Origin: Paludibaculum fermentans
GTDB lineage: Bacteria; Acidobacteriota; Terriglobia; Bryobacterales; Bryobacteraceae
Length of the DNA stretch: 64,000 bases
NCBI RefSeq assembly: GCF_015277775.1
Contig: NZ_CP063849.1
Coordinates: 9,412,803 to 9,476,802, forward strand
Reading direction: 5' to 3'
Of this stretch, positions 52,946 through 61,207 are shown one piece after another. The notes beneath the pieces were generated by a model. It saw nothing but the letters and a program-made list of their open reading frames with translations, ran no database searches and was not told where the DNA came from. The stretch's first letter is position 1. Every line of letters starts with the position of its first letter. The position numbers and the translations under genes were made by a program.

Positions 52946-55036
52946 CTAACTAGTGGTTGAGTTGCCTGCATTTTTATAAGCATTCAGGCTAATGGCGGAA
53001 ATGAGGGCGCGGACATACGCCGCCGCCGCTACTGCTGCGTACCCCTGCCAATCATCGTTCTTTTTTTCATCGCAATAATCACAGATGCCTCGGACGATTA
53101 AATACTGCTGGCCGGCTGTCCAGGCAGCGTCGGCGATACCAGATCCTTCCATTTCCACCGCGGCGACACCGCAGTCTCGAGCAACTTGATCTCGAAGAGT
53201 CGGATTCTTGAGAAGAACGTTGGCTGCACCAATAATGCCATAGTGAATTTTTGGTAGACCGGCATTGCGACTCGGATCAACTGGATGAGCTACAGGGATT
53301 GGATCGCCGGTGTCCCATTTATACAATAGATCCGTTGATTCATGGGGGCGCGAAGCATTTTCTAGGAGGTTAGCTCTTTGCAGGAATTCCTCCCACGGAT
53401 ATCGTTTCATGAGTCGCTCCGATTCCAAAACCCGTGACGAGCCGATCATTCGCGCTGAAGGTTTTGAGGAGGAACTGCGGAGGTGTATTTTATCAATTCC
53501 TACTTTGAGATTGTCATACTGTACTACGCCCGATGAATTGGAAACAACTATATCTCCTAGTCTGATGTGCCTATCAGGTGATTCCGGCTTCGGTATCCCG
53601 CCGGCAATTCCTACCATAATCACATCTTCGATACTGGGAAAGCTTCTCAAGAGGTGGCTTGCCGCGGCCGCCGCGCTGTTATTCCCCATCTCCTTCAATA
53701 GCGTAACTGCAACGATATGAGATCCGCTTTCATCCCTCGCCGGAATCGTTCCGAGAACGTAGTCGTTAGGGTCACTTGCGATTGGGCTAGTCCTCTCTTC
53801 TTCCAGCATAGTTCGCATTGCGGCAAACTCCTTTGGAAGCGCAGTGATGATGCCTATGCGGATGGCTTGGGCACGCAGAGATTTTGCAAGCCCTGACTGT
53901 AAGGAATTATCTTCCGGAATCACCGCGAGGCTCAACAGCGGCCACACACTCGACAAAACATCGACCACACCCGTCGATGAACTTCCAGTCGCTCGACTGC
54001 CTGCCATCCGAGCGTCGGTCGCGATCCGAATTGCCGCGTTATATAGGTCTGATGCCAGCCCAACGTCTTGTGACTTAACTTCTTCCGAGAGTCGAAGGCA
54101 TAGCAAAACCATGGCCCTATTCGCCTCACCGCGATCCAAAGGCAGTTTGTGCGCAATAACGGGCAGGCCGCCCAGTTCTTGAAGTACCGACGCTCCGATT
54201 TGCTTGCCGCGAAGCTCGGCGTCGGAAGGGTTCAATGTGAATAGCTCATTCACCGGCGCGAGATCGAGCTCCTTGGCCATGCGGCCAACAGTAGATTCTG
54301 GGATGCTAGGGCAGATGCAAATCGAATGACCACACTGCATACATAGGCCTGGATATCGCAACAGAAAGGCCTCCTCAAAGTCAAACGGAGGCTGACCGTC
54401 GAGCTCCAGCCGAACGCGATGTTCGTTTGCGAAGCCCATCAAATAGGAAAAGACATCGGCGGCTTCACCTGCGAAGTATTTCGGATGCTTTTCGAATACC
54501 CTAACCGCCTCTGCTAGTTCTCCTAACTCCTCAAGTAAGCCCAGCGTGCTCCGCCCGCTATTTACAGTGACTGTATCGCGTTCATAGATATCGTGGAACA
54601 TCTGCTGCCACTGATTCAATCCGCGCGGACGCCTGTGGCTGTTTTCGGCGTGCTTCGCCAGGACGGCCGCGTGGTCCACTGTCCTAGTAGTTCCCTGCGT
54701 GGTTTTACAGATTTTGTCTTTATGTGGGCATTGTCGACAGTAGGGGCAGGCGTACGGAAATTTGCGGAAAATCAGAGACTCAACACTGGTTACTCGGAAT
54801 CTCGCCAGAAGCGGAAAGAACCAAGCCAGGGATTTGCACAGTGCGTCTTCAATATTGAAGTCTTCCCGTTTTTTCTTTCGATCGTAGGCGGTCAGCATGC
54901 CGCACGTCTCCACAAAATGCCCAAAGGTTGCACTTGGAGATCTTTGGGCGTTCTGCTCCGAGTAAATCGTCGATACCATCAAATACAGGTCGTCCAACGA
55001 GTATTGCGCACGGTTGCTGCCAGGAGCGAGAGTCAT
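52946..55036 (-). CDS. Fusion of two MazG-like/cysteine modules with a nucleoside-phosphorylase domain
   Basis: A 696-residue protein behind an AGAGGT ribosome site. Residues about 10-115 look like a MazG-type helical domain without its acidic residues (TFGHFVETCGMLTAYDRKK...NIEDALCKSLAWFFPLLARF), followed by CPYCRQCPHKDKIC. Residues about 140-245 repeat the plan with an intact site (E169 E170 xx E173, E191 xx D194: LLEELGELAEAV and EAADVF), followed by CMQCGHSICIC. Residues 390-690 are a PNP/UDP-phosphorylase domain: IGIITALPKEF, VIMVGIAGGIP, AAVEMEGSGIADAAW and VRGICDYCDEKKNDDWQGYAA, with catalytic-type D653. Predicted: a nucleotide-destroying effector, plausibly for phage defence. Its trigger is unknown. 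Its GC content is low, as in the adjacent Gabija genes. Confidence 0.82.
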   Translation of the reverse strand: MTLAPGSNRAQYSLDDLYLMVSTIYSEQNAQRSPSATFGHFVETCGMLTAYDRKKKREDFNIEDALCKSLAWFFPLLARFRVTSVESLIFRKFPYACPYCRQCPHKDKICKTTQGTTRTVDHAAVLAKHAENSHRRPRGLNQWQQMFHDIYERDTVTVNSGRSTLGLLEELGELAEAVRVFEKHPKYFAGEAADVFSYLMGFANEHRVRLELDGQPPFDFEEAFLLRYPGLCMQCGHSICICPSIPESTVGRMAKELDLAPVNELFTLNPSDAELRGKQIGASVLQELGGLPVIAHKLPLDRGEANRAMVLLCLRLSEEVKSQDVGLASDLYNAAIRIATDARMAGSRATGSSSTGVVDVLSSVWPLLSLAVIPEDNSLQSGLAKSLRAQAIRIGIITALPKEFAAMRTMLEEERTSPIASDPNDYVLGTIPARDESGSHIVAVTLLKEMGNNSAAAAASHLLRSFPSIEDVIMVGIAGGIPKPESPDRHIRLGDIVVSNSSGVVQYDNLKVGIDKIHLRSSSSKPSARMIGSSRVLESERLMKRYPWEEFLQRANLLENASRPHESTDLLYKWDTGDPIPVAHPVDPSRNAGLPKIHYGIIGAANVLLKNPTLRDQVARDCGVAAVEMEGSGIADAAWTAGQQYLIVRGICDYCDEKKNDDWQGYAAVAAAAYVRALISAISLNAYKNAGNSTTS

Positions 55037-55767
55037 ACCTCTTTATATCAGAAGTCGATATCGGTGCTACGCTGAAAGTCGCAGTTGGTGTGTCATTTGA
55101 TAGCGAGGGCCTCCGTATGCTACCCCCACTGGAGGGGCATGGCGTCGCCATATCGCCCGTCAATTCCTCCGCTTTACTCCGGATTGGCGCGCCACCCGGA
55201 AGTGGAGCCCGCGGTTCCGGGCACGGCGTGCGGGAGTGAGGCCAAAACTCCGGTGTTCGAAGATTACGTCTGACAAACGCACCAGTGGGCGCAGGTCCAC
55301 CCAAGCTGCCAAGATCAATCCAGTCCAGTGTCATTCAGAGCGAGGCCCCCTTCAGCTGAAGGATTCGCTGACCTGCTCTTGAGCAACGCTGTCCGATTCT
55401 GCCGCTAATGCGGGTCCCGGGGGAAGGCCGCACTTCTGGACACGCTGGCGGATCACCAATCGCTTGGAGGTTGGGCGGAGACTAGCCAGCTTGTGGGAAG
55501 TCGACTAGCCTTCATGGAGGTTCCACCCCTTTCCTGGGTTGATTTCCGGAGTTAGGTCAGGAGCAGTGGGAAGCCTAAATTCCACACACATGCGCACCAC
55601 AAACGATGCACAAGGGTTTGCGGCGGTTGAGGACGTCGAGCAAGTTATAGGAAGTGGCCATGCGCTATGCCGAGGAGCGGCCAAACTCTCTTTGGGGATG
55701 CATCCGTTGGCGCGCCGCGATGTGGAGCAGAGGCGGTGCCCCTGGGCAAATCGCAGGCGTTACTGGC
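55037..55767. other. Gene-free interval inside the defence island
   Basis: About 730 bases between the MazG-PNP gene and the DUF6236-like gene. No convincing protein frame exists on either strand. The only notable structure is the perfect 14-base palindrome CCTTCAGCTGAAGG at 55349-55362. The promoter of the MazG-PNP gene must lie at the left edge. No reverse transcriptase or repeat array was found, so a retron or CRISPR is not supported; decayed gene remnants are possible. Confidence 0.35.
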
Positions 55768-56880
55768 TTATTCATGATGCAAGTCTGGTGTAATACCGAG
55801 CGGGAACGTCAGACGGAGGATGTCGTCTTGTGCCCTGTTGACCTGTGTGAGGTAATGGTAGCGGCTCGTTCCCGGTCGGTTCGTGATCGCCGTGTACCCA
55901 ATCATGATTACGGCAATGCCTGCATCAATAGCCAGTGCCAGCGGGTTTGAGACGTCGCAGTAGGACTTCAGGCCGAGGCCTGCGGCGGCCCCAAGCAAAG
56001 GCGCAGTAAGTTTTCTTGCGAACTCCTTAGTCGTGTTTCGCCAAACATCAACTATTTCGGTTGCACACTCTTTGAGCTCCCTGTCGTACTCTTCGGGGTC
56101 TTTCTTGTTCTCAACGCGTGGGGCGGCCTCACGGATAATCTGCTGAAATTTGGTCAGGTGGGGGGATGCTTGTAATTCTGGAATGGCCTCAGGTGGAATG
56201 GCTCGGTAGTTCACCCCGCTAAGGGTGATGGCCAGTTGAGCAAGATCGTAGCGCTTTTGGGCGCTACGCGTCTGGTCGACCGGACGTGGCCTATGGAGGA
56301 GTGCTGCTGCAACGTCGCCCTCCGTTGTGCCGAGCAGGGCTTCATGGTAACGATGATTTGGCGTAACGATGTCGAGGTGGTTTTCTGCTGCAATGCTTAA
56401 GCCCAGCGTGGTCATGACGGCGCTGCCGAGGATGGGGTGCAGCGCAAACCATTCGCGATTCCCATACGCGTCGGGGTCGTGCCCGAGCCATGCGAGGTCG
56501 TGCGCTCTTAGGTAGTCGAGAAGGTCATGGTTGAATTTGGCGGTATGTATCCAGTACTCGTCTGGTTGTGGGGCGTGGGGACGGCTGTAATTTCTTGTGA
56601 TCTCGTTTTTGTGCTCGGTGAGCAGCGTGATGAGTTGTTGCTGAGCTGCATTGGCGCGCCCGGAGAACCGCGGGGCCACTGCCTGGAGCAGCGGGCCGCC
56701 TGGTCCCTTGAGGCTGGTGTACTTATGAATGATCGGGTCATCTTCGGGGGTGTAAGTGTCGGGGACAATGCGCGTTAGTGTGGGCACGCATAACAACGTT
56801 GCCTTAAGCCAGTGCTCATTTCTGATGTGGATGTACGGGTAATACAGTGCCGAACGGCGGGGATTCGCATGCAAAGACAT
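55768..56880 (-). CDS. DUF6236-like membrane-anchored protein of the defence island
   Basis: A 370-residue protein. The start, MSLHANPRRSALYYPYIHIRNEHWLKATLLCVPTLTRIVP, resembles a family I recall as DUF6236, with its YYP-IHI and W-K-LL pattern. The middle is helical and charged. Residues about 285-335 are hydrophobic (KLTAPLLGAAAGLGLKSYC, NPLALAIDAGIAVIMIGYTAIT), giving two probable membrane helices near the C-terminus. Function unknown. A TATAAT hexamer 11 bases upstream of the ATG region is a possible -10 box without a good -35. It follows the MazG-PNP gene on the same strand across a 730-base gap. Family recall is not verified. Confidence 0.75.
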   Translation of the reverse strand: MSLHANPRRSALYYPYIHIRNEHWLKATLLCVPTLTRIVPDTYTPEDDPIIHKYTSLKGPGGPLLQAVAPRFSGRANAAQQQLITLLTEHKNEITRNYSRPHAPQPDEYWIHTAKFNHDLLDYLRAHDLAWLGHDPDAYGNREWFALHPILGSAVMTTLGLSIAAENHLDIVTPNHRYHEALLGTTEGDVAAALLHRPRPVDQTRSAQKRYDLAQLAITLSGVNYRAIPPEAIPELQASPHLTKFQQIIREAAPRVENKKDPEEYDRELKECATEIVDVWRNTTKEFARKLTAPLLGAAAGLGLKSYCDVSNPLALAIDAGIAVIMIGYTAITNRPGTSRYHYLTQVNRAQDDILRLTFPLGITPDLHHE

Positions 56881-57076
56881 ACATCAGGATTATACCGGCG
56901 AGTACTCCGAAAAGACACACGAGGCTCGGGATCACTGGCGTGGCGCCGGCAGCGCTTTGGTACAGGGGGTTGAGCGTCTTTCCCAACGGTGCAGGGAGAG
57001 GAATGGGTTGTCCTGCAACGCGCCAGAGGGTGGTGTCCGCGATTCTGTGTAAACGCTTCTCGGGTCGCGTTTGCAT
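56816..57076 (-). CDS. Possible small membrane protein overlapping the DUF6236-like gene
   Basis: An 86-residue frame whose last 65 bases overlap the start of the DUF6236-like gene in another phase. It encodes a charged N-terminus (MQTRPEKRLHRIADTTLWRV), a Pro-rich stretch, then a clear membrane helix (VIPSLVCLFGVLAGIILMYVFA) and a short tail. No family recognised. The hydrophobic helix is unusual for a chance frame, and an out-of-frame overlap would couple translation of the two genes. Ribosome site is weak (GAACGAAGA). Real or spurious is undecided. Confidence 0.35.
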   Translation of the reverse strand: MQTRPEKRLHRIADTTLWRVAGQPIPLPAPLGKTLNPLYQSAAGATPVIPSLVCLFGVLAGIILMYVFACESPPFGTVLPVHPHQK

Positions 57077-57109
57077 TCTTCGTTCGGTTCCTGAGAATCG
57101 CCTCTAAGC

Positions 57110-58621
57110 TCACCCCAAAAACCCGAACGAATAAACATCCGCATCCTTCAAATGGAACCGCAGCCGCACCACCCGCCCCTGCGCCGCCCCCACCCCGACA
57201 CCCTGCTTCCACCGCGCGTACCCCTCAATCTCATCCCCAATCAGTTCGGCCGCATCAGCAAGCCCAAACCCCGGCAACGCCTGCCTGTCCCCATCCAGCA
57301 ACTCCACCCGAACGCTCCCCGCCGCCGAAGTCGCATAATTCAGCGCCAGCCGGTGCCCCGTGAACGTCACCGGGTGCGTCAGCATCGTCCCCCCGCCATA
57401 CCCCGCATGCAGCGACGCAAACCCATCCAGCCGCAACGCATACCTCCGCAGATGCGCCGTCGGCTGCCCATAGTCCCGGTTCACATAGAACGACATCTCC
57501 GCCGGACCCGTCTGCGCCAGGTTCAGCGCCGGATAGTTCGACCGCGATACCCAGTTCTGCAGCCCCAGACCCGGCCGCAGGAACGCATCCAGGAACGTCC
57601 GCGAAAACGACCGCCCACCCCGCGACGTCACCAGAACGGCGTCCGAACAATCCTGGAAATACTGCGGATCTACCTGCACCGCCCGAGCCTGGGCCTCCGT
57701 CAGCACCTGCCGGCCCGGGAAGAACCGCGCGCAGATCCCCGCATAAATGTGCGGAGCCCGGAAGTACGGCGACGTCTGGTTCGTATACAAATGCTCCGGC
57801 GGCGCGCCCCCATAATCGACCGGCCCCTCCGTCGTCCAATGCACGAAATCCTCGCTCACCGCCCGCGACACCCAGCGGTACTTCGTCCCCCCGATCTCCT
57901 GCCACGTCCGGTAATACAGGACATACTTCCGCTCGTGCTCGGAATAGAAGGCGACATTCTGCGAATCGAACGTGAACTCCTTCGGCGAAGGCAGCACCGG
58001 CCCGGCCTGCACCGGCGTCCACCGGAACCCGTCCGCCGAAACGAACCCATGCAGCCCGGACGAGTGCACCCCCGCAATCGCCTTCAACGCCGGCCCGGCC
58101 CCCACCCCGGGACACGTATCCACAAAGGGACTGAAGTTGTGCGAAAACGGAGCCGCGTTCGCCAGCACGACATTGTTCCGCGGAGCGCCGGCCATCGCAA
58201 ACAACCCCAATTCCGGCCGGGTAAACGTCCGCCCATCGGCCGACTCCGCGACGCAAGTCACCTCGGCGGCCCGCCCGTCCGGTCCCGAGGACGGCACCCC
58301 GCGATAGTAGAGCAGCCACCGCCCCCCGTGCCGCAGCACAGTCGAGTAAGCGCAAAACGCCCCTTCCCAAGGCCGATCAAAAGCGAGGGCCGGCCCGGCA
58401 TCCAGAGGCGTAGCCAACCGCAGTTCCGCTCCCTCCAGCCCAGCCACCAGGAACCGGTCGACAAACAGCTCGCGCCGCGAGCCCAAAGCAATCGGCGCGG
58501 CCGGAGGAGCCGCCGGGGCAGGCAAGGCCGGCAGGGCAGGGAGAGCAGGCACGGCAGAGAGGGCGGGCGCGGCAGGCAAGGCAGCCAGGGCAGGCAAGGC
58601 CGCAAAGTCACGTCGGGTCAT
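57110..58621 (-). CDS. Tat-exported beta-propeller protein, glycosidase-like
   Basis: ATG 58621 gives 503 residues starting MTRRDFAALPALAALPAAPA, a Tat-like signal (TRRDF), followed by about 30 residues of Ala-Leu-Pro repeats before IALGSRRELFVDRFLV. The body looks like a five-bladed propeller of the GH43/GH32-like or BNR-like group: RPWEGAFCAYSTVLRHGGRWLLYYRGV, AESADGRTFTRPELGLF, VSADGFRWTPVQAG, HERKYVLYYRTWQEI and AVSEDFVHWTT. Related proteins occur in Planctomycetes and Acidobacteria carbohydrate loci. Catalytic residues cannot be assigned. The very large plus-strand frame opposite (57152-58822) is its Arg/Pro-rich shadow. Confidence 0.82.
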   Translation of the reverse strand: MTRRDFAALPALAALPAAPALSAVPALPALPALPAPAAPPAAPIALGSRRELFVDRFLVAGLEGAELRLATPLDAGPALAFDRPWEGAFCAYSTVLRHGGRWLLYYRGVPSSGPDGRAAEVTCVAESADGRTFTRPELGLFAMAGAPRNNVVLANAAPFSHNFSPFVDTCPGVGAGPALKAIAGVHSSGLHGFVSADGFRWTPVQAGPVLPSPKEFTFDSQNVAFYSEHERKYVLYYRTWQEIGGTKYRWVSRAVSEDFVHWTTEGPVDYGGAPPEHLYTNQTSPYFRAPHIYAGICARFFPGRQVLTEAQARAVQVDPQYFQDCSDAVLVTSRGGRSFSRTFLDAFLRPGLGLQNWVSRSNYPALNLAQTGPAEMSFYVNRDYGQPTAHLRRYALRLDGFASLHAGYGGGTMLTHPVTFTGHRLALNYATSAAGSVRVELLDGDRQALPGFGLADAAELIGDEIEGYARWKQGVGVGAAQGRVVRLRFHLKDADVYSFGFLG

Positions 58622-59155
58622 GAGGAGATTGTGCCACTTTGCCAACCCGCGCCAGCAGTGCAAACACGGTTCCACCCAGCCGGAGGGGCGGGGTGCCCGT
58701 TGCAAGACATCGCCAACCGGATTCTCGACCGATGCCCACCCGCGACACCGCCGCCCTGGCCCATCTCGGCATGGACCCATACGTCCCGGGTGCGCCACTC
58801 GTTCGCCCACAGCGTCCGGTGACGATTCAAACGGGTCGGCAAACGCTCCGCGAGGCCCACTTCTCGCCCATAGGGCGCCCTCGAGTTTGTGCGTTCACCA
58901 GCGAAGCAGAAAAATCTGCAGCCTGTCGAATCAAGGGGATAGGTGAGAATCCAAGGATCATAGGCCGCGAAATTTGCGAAGGGCATGCCATGATCTTGGC
59001 GTGGCGGGAGCCCAAGCTCTCCGCCGTGGCAGCGATGGGACCCAAGCCCCAGCGCTGCGCCGGATCTTTGACACAAGAAGCGCCGCCGCACCAGGGCCCC
59101 CGGACGAGAGAGGAACGACTCCGGCCTTTCCTCTCTCCCTGAGCGATCAAACCCA
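58622..59155. other. Gene-free interval after the propeller gene
   Basis: About 530 bases with open frames on both strands, none matching a known protein and all of unnatural composition. I see no RNA gene, repeat array or terminator. It leads into the repeat zone at 59156. Confidence 0.3.
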
Positions 59156-59344
59156 TCAGCCCGCCTCGCCCGCCTCGCCCGCCGAAGCCTTTGGCGAAGG
59201 AGGTCGAAGCCTCTGGCGACTTGCACGCCGAAGCCTCTGGCGAAGGCGGGTCTCAGCAACGAAAACACCCGCCGCATCGCACATTTGAGTGAACAAACCC
59301 ATTTCCTCGGCAAAGCCGCTCTGCCCGGCGAAGGAGGGCGAAGC
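59156..59344. repeat. Dispersed repeat zone, left copy
   Basis: Runs of CCGCCTCGCCCG are followed by CCGAAGCCTTTGGCGAAGGAG and a second variant (GAAGCCTCTGGCGA, twice), then an AACGAAAACACCCGCCGCATCG segment. Both types of block recur at 60976-61090 on the far side of the IS481-family element, in a different order. These are dispersed, imperfect genomic repeats rather than genes or a CRISPR array. Confidence 0.6.
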
Positions 59345-59419
59345 CATCGACGAAGCGGGAAGAGGAAGTCTGTGTGCCCACCAGCCGCAACGACGAAGCC
59401 CCTCCCCCCAGCTGTACGG

Positions 59420-60929
59420 CCGCGGACATGGGTGACAATCTGGTCTACCGACATGGGTAACAGTCGTCGCGGGGGCTTGTCTGATCGCCTTTCGCGATTC
59501 TAGCCGGATTCGTACGCCTGTGGAAATGTGGGAATCGCGTAGCGATTTCCAAGCGCGGTGGGAAGCGAGGGAATCCTGTTTTTGGATTTCCTCGCTTTCC
59601 ACGGTGCGTCATTTCCATGGGCCTTACTCAGCGGCCGGCACCGCCGCGGATTCGTCGTCCTGTTGCTCCAGCGCCTTCGGCTTCTTCCTCATAAACCGAT
59701 TACGCTCTATGTCCAGCCAGCCGAGCAACAGCATGCCGTAGAACACTTCGAAATAGCGATCGTCAACCTGCCGCAGTCCAAGCAACTGACGCGCAAAGAT
59801 CTCGCTGATGAAAATCCTCTGATCCTTGTAGTAGAGATCTCCGTGATTCTGGATCCGTCGTAGCACGAGCCCTGCCGGGTACTCCACCTCCGGGATCCGA
59901 CGTGGCATCGGGCGCAACGACGGCTGATAGTGTTTTGCCGGCGTATCGTAGTCCAGGGCTTCATGGGGCCGCTGCTCGTTGTAGATCCTTTGAAAGTCGT
60001 GAAATCGCTTCTGCTGCTGGCGCGGGTTGGCCGCCGGCGGATTCAGCGTGTCCTGTTTCAACGTCCGATGCATGCGCTCGTGGCGGCCGTTTTCCTGCGG
60101 TGAGGCCGGTGCTGTGCGCTCCGGCAGAATGCCCAGCCGAACCCAGCGCATCGACAACCGACTGAGTCCGCCAGGCGCCCGCGTCGAAAACGGCGTGCCA
60201 TTGTCCGTACGAATCACCTCCGGCAGACCGTACTCTCGAAACGCCGCCTCGAAGATCGCAGCCGCATGCTTTCCATCCGTCTTCGGCGTAATTTGGCAGC
60301 GCAGCAAGTACCTGCTGTGGGCGTCCGTGATGGTCAATGGATCGCAACGCACGCCATCACCTGTACGGAACCAACCCTTGAAGTCCGCGCACCACGTCCG
60401 ATTGGGTCCATCCACGGACGCAAAGGGCTGCCCGAAGGGCGGCGTCCGCAAGCGTCGCTTTCGTGTGACACTCAGACCCGCTCTTTTCAGGATCATGGCG
60501 ATGGTGCTGGGCGCCGGCCAGTGCTTCCTCTCCGGCTCCGCCTCGGCCAACTTCCTCAATAGCTTGCGCGGGCCCCAGTTCCACTTCCGCCGCTCAGCCA
60601 GGATGCGCTCTATGACTTCCTGACTGACTTCCTGCGGGCTGGTATGAGGCGCCCGGCTGCGGTCCTGCAAACCGGCCACGCCTTCCTCCTCTCGACGCTT
60701 GATCCACTTGTGGACCGTCTTTCTCGATACGCCATAGGCTTCCGCCAGTGCGGTCACGGTCTCGCCTTCGTCGTACTCCTGCAATAGTTGAACCCGTTGG
60801 TCCATTGCTCTGGTCTCCTTCCACGGCATCGACACTCATCGTGCCGTACCGATAAGGCGGATCAGATCTCTTGCGCCGCTGATCTGTGTTACCGATGTCG
60901 CCGGTCCAATTCGTTACCTATGTCCGCGG
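59420..60929 (-). mobile_element. IS481-family insertion sequence
   Basis: The element of about 1.5 kb has long imperfect terminal inverted repeats of some 45-50 bases. The left end starts CCGCGGACATGGGTGAC and the right end, read on the other strand, starts CCGCGGACATAGGTAAC. Within each end the motif GACATNGGTAAC/GTGAC occurs twice, about 30 bases apart. One intact transposase gene fills the centre. No target-site duplication was evident (TACGG left, ACCGC right). The element separates two related repeat zones. Confidence 0.8.
59624..60805 (-). CDS. IS481-family transposase
   Basis: ATG 60805, behind AAGGAG, gives 393 residues; two earlier in-frame ATGs (60829, 60835) are possible. Residues 1-60 form a helix-turn-helix (VQLLQEYDEGETVTALAEAYGVSRKTVHKWIKRREEEG). 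A winged segment (ERRKWNWGPRKLLRKL) follows. The rve catalytic core shows D141 in TWCADFKGWF, D201 in RTDNGTPF and E243 in NGRHERMHRTL. RIYNEQRPHEALDYDTPAKHY is the characteristic late motif. All catalytic residues are intact and the frame is whole, so the element could still be active. Confidence 0.93.
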   Translation of the reverse strand: MDQRVQLLQEYDEGETVTALAEAYGVSRKTVHKWIKRREEEGVAGLQDRSRAPHTSPQEVSQEVIERILAERRKWNWGPRKLLRKLAEAEPERKHWPAPSTIAMILKRAGLSVTRKRRLRTPPFGQPFASVDGPNRTWCADFKGWFRTGDGVRCDPLTITDAHSRYLLRCQITPKTDGKHAAAIFEAAFREYGLPEVIRTDNGTPFSTRAPGGLSRLSMRWVRLGILPERTAPASPQENGRHERMHRTLKQDTLNPPAANPRQQQKRFHDFQRIYNEQRPHEALDYDTPAKHYQPSLRPMPRRIPEVEYPAGLVLRRIQNHGDLYYKDQRIFISEIFARQLLGLRQVDDRYFEVFYGMLLLGWLDIERNRFMRKKPKALEQQDDESAAVPAAE

Positions 60930-61207
60930 ACCGCTCCCCCAGCATTACCCCCGGCGCAAGCCGGGGGCCCAGTCCAGGAACGAAAACGCCCGCCCCATCG
61001 CACTTTTTGAGCAAACAAAGCCACCTTGCCCGCCTCGCCCGCCTTGCCCGCCGAAGCCTTTGGCGAAGGAGGTCGAACTCTTCGGCGAAGTTGGGGCGAA
61101 GTCGGGCGAAGGCGAAGTCGGATTCCCCCCGCCCCCATCCTGATATATACTCGCCTCCGGACTCATCCATAGGCCGCCCGTCACCCGGTCACCCCAGGAG
61201 GATTCGC
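60930..61207. repeat. Dispersed repeat zone, right copy, and Gfo/Idh/MocA leader
   Basis: Contains AACGAAAACGCCCGCCCCATCG, then CCTTGCCCGCCTCGCCCGCC and GCCGAAGCCTTTGGCGAAGG, the same block types as at 59156-59344. Short GGCGAAG-type repeats follow up to about 61120. The last bases carry the AGGAGG ribosome site (61196-61201) of the oxidoreductase gene. Confidence 0.55.

Noticed and set aside
55037..55767. Retron or other RNA-based defence element
   Set aside because: No reverse transcriptase in the island and no strong paired RNA structure beyond a 14-base palindrome.
55539..55793. 84-residue plus-strand frame in the island gap
   Set aside because: No ribosome site, no family, overlaps the end of the DUF6236-like gene.
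57152..58822. 556-residue plus-strand frame
   Set aside because: Extremely Arg/Pro-rich antisense shadow of the Tat-exported propeller gene; no domain.
59156..59260. Possible CRISPR or tandem array
   Set aside because: Repeat units are imperfect, unequal in length and lack unique spacers.
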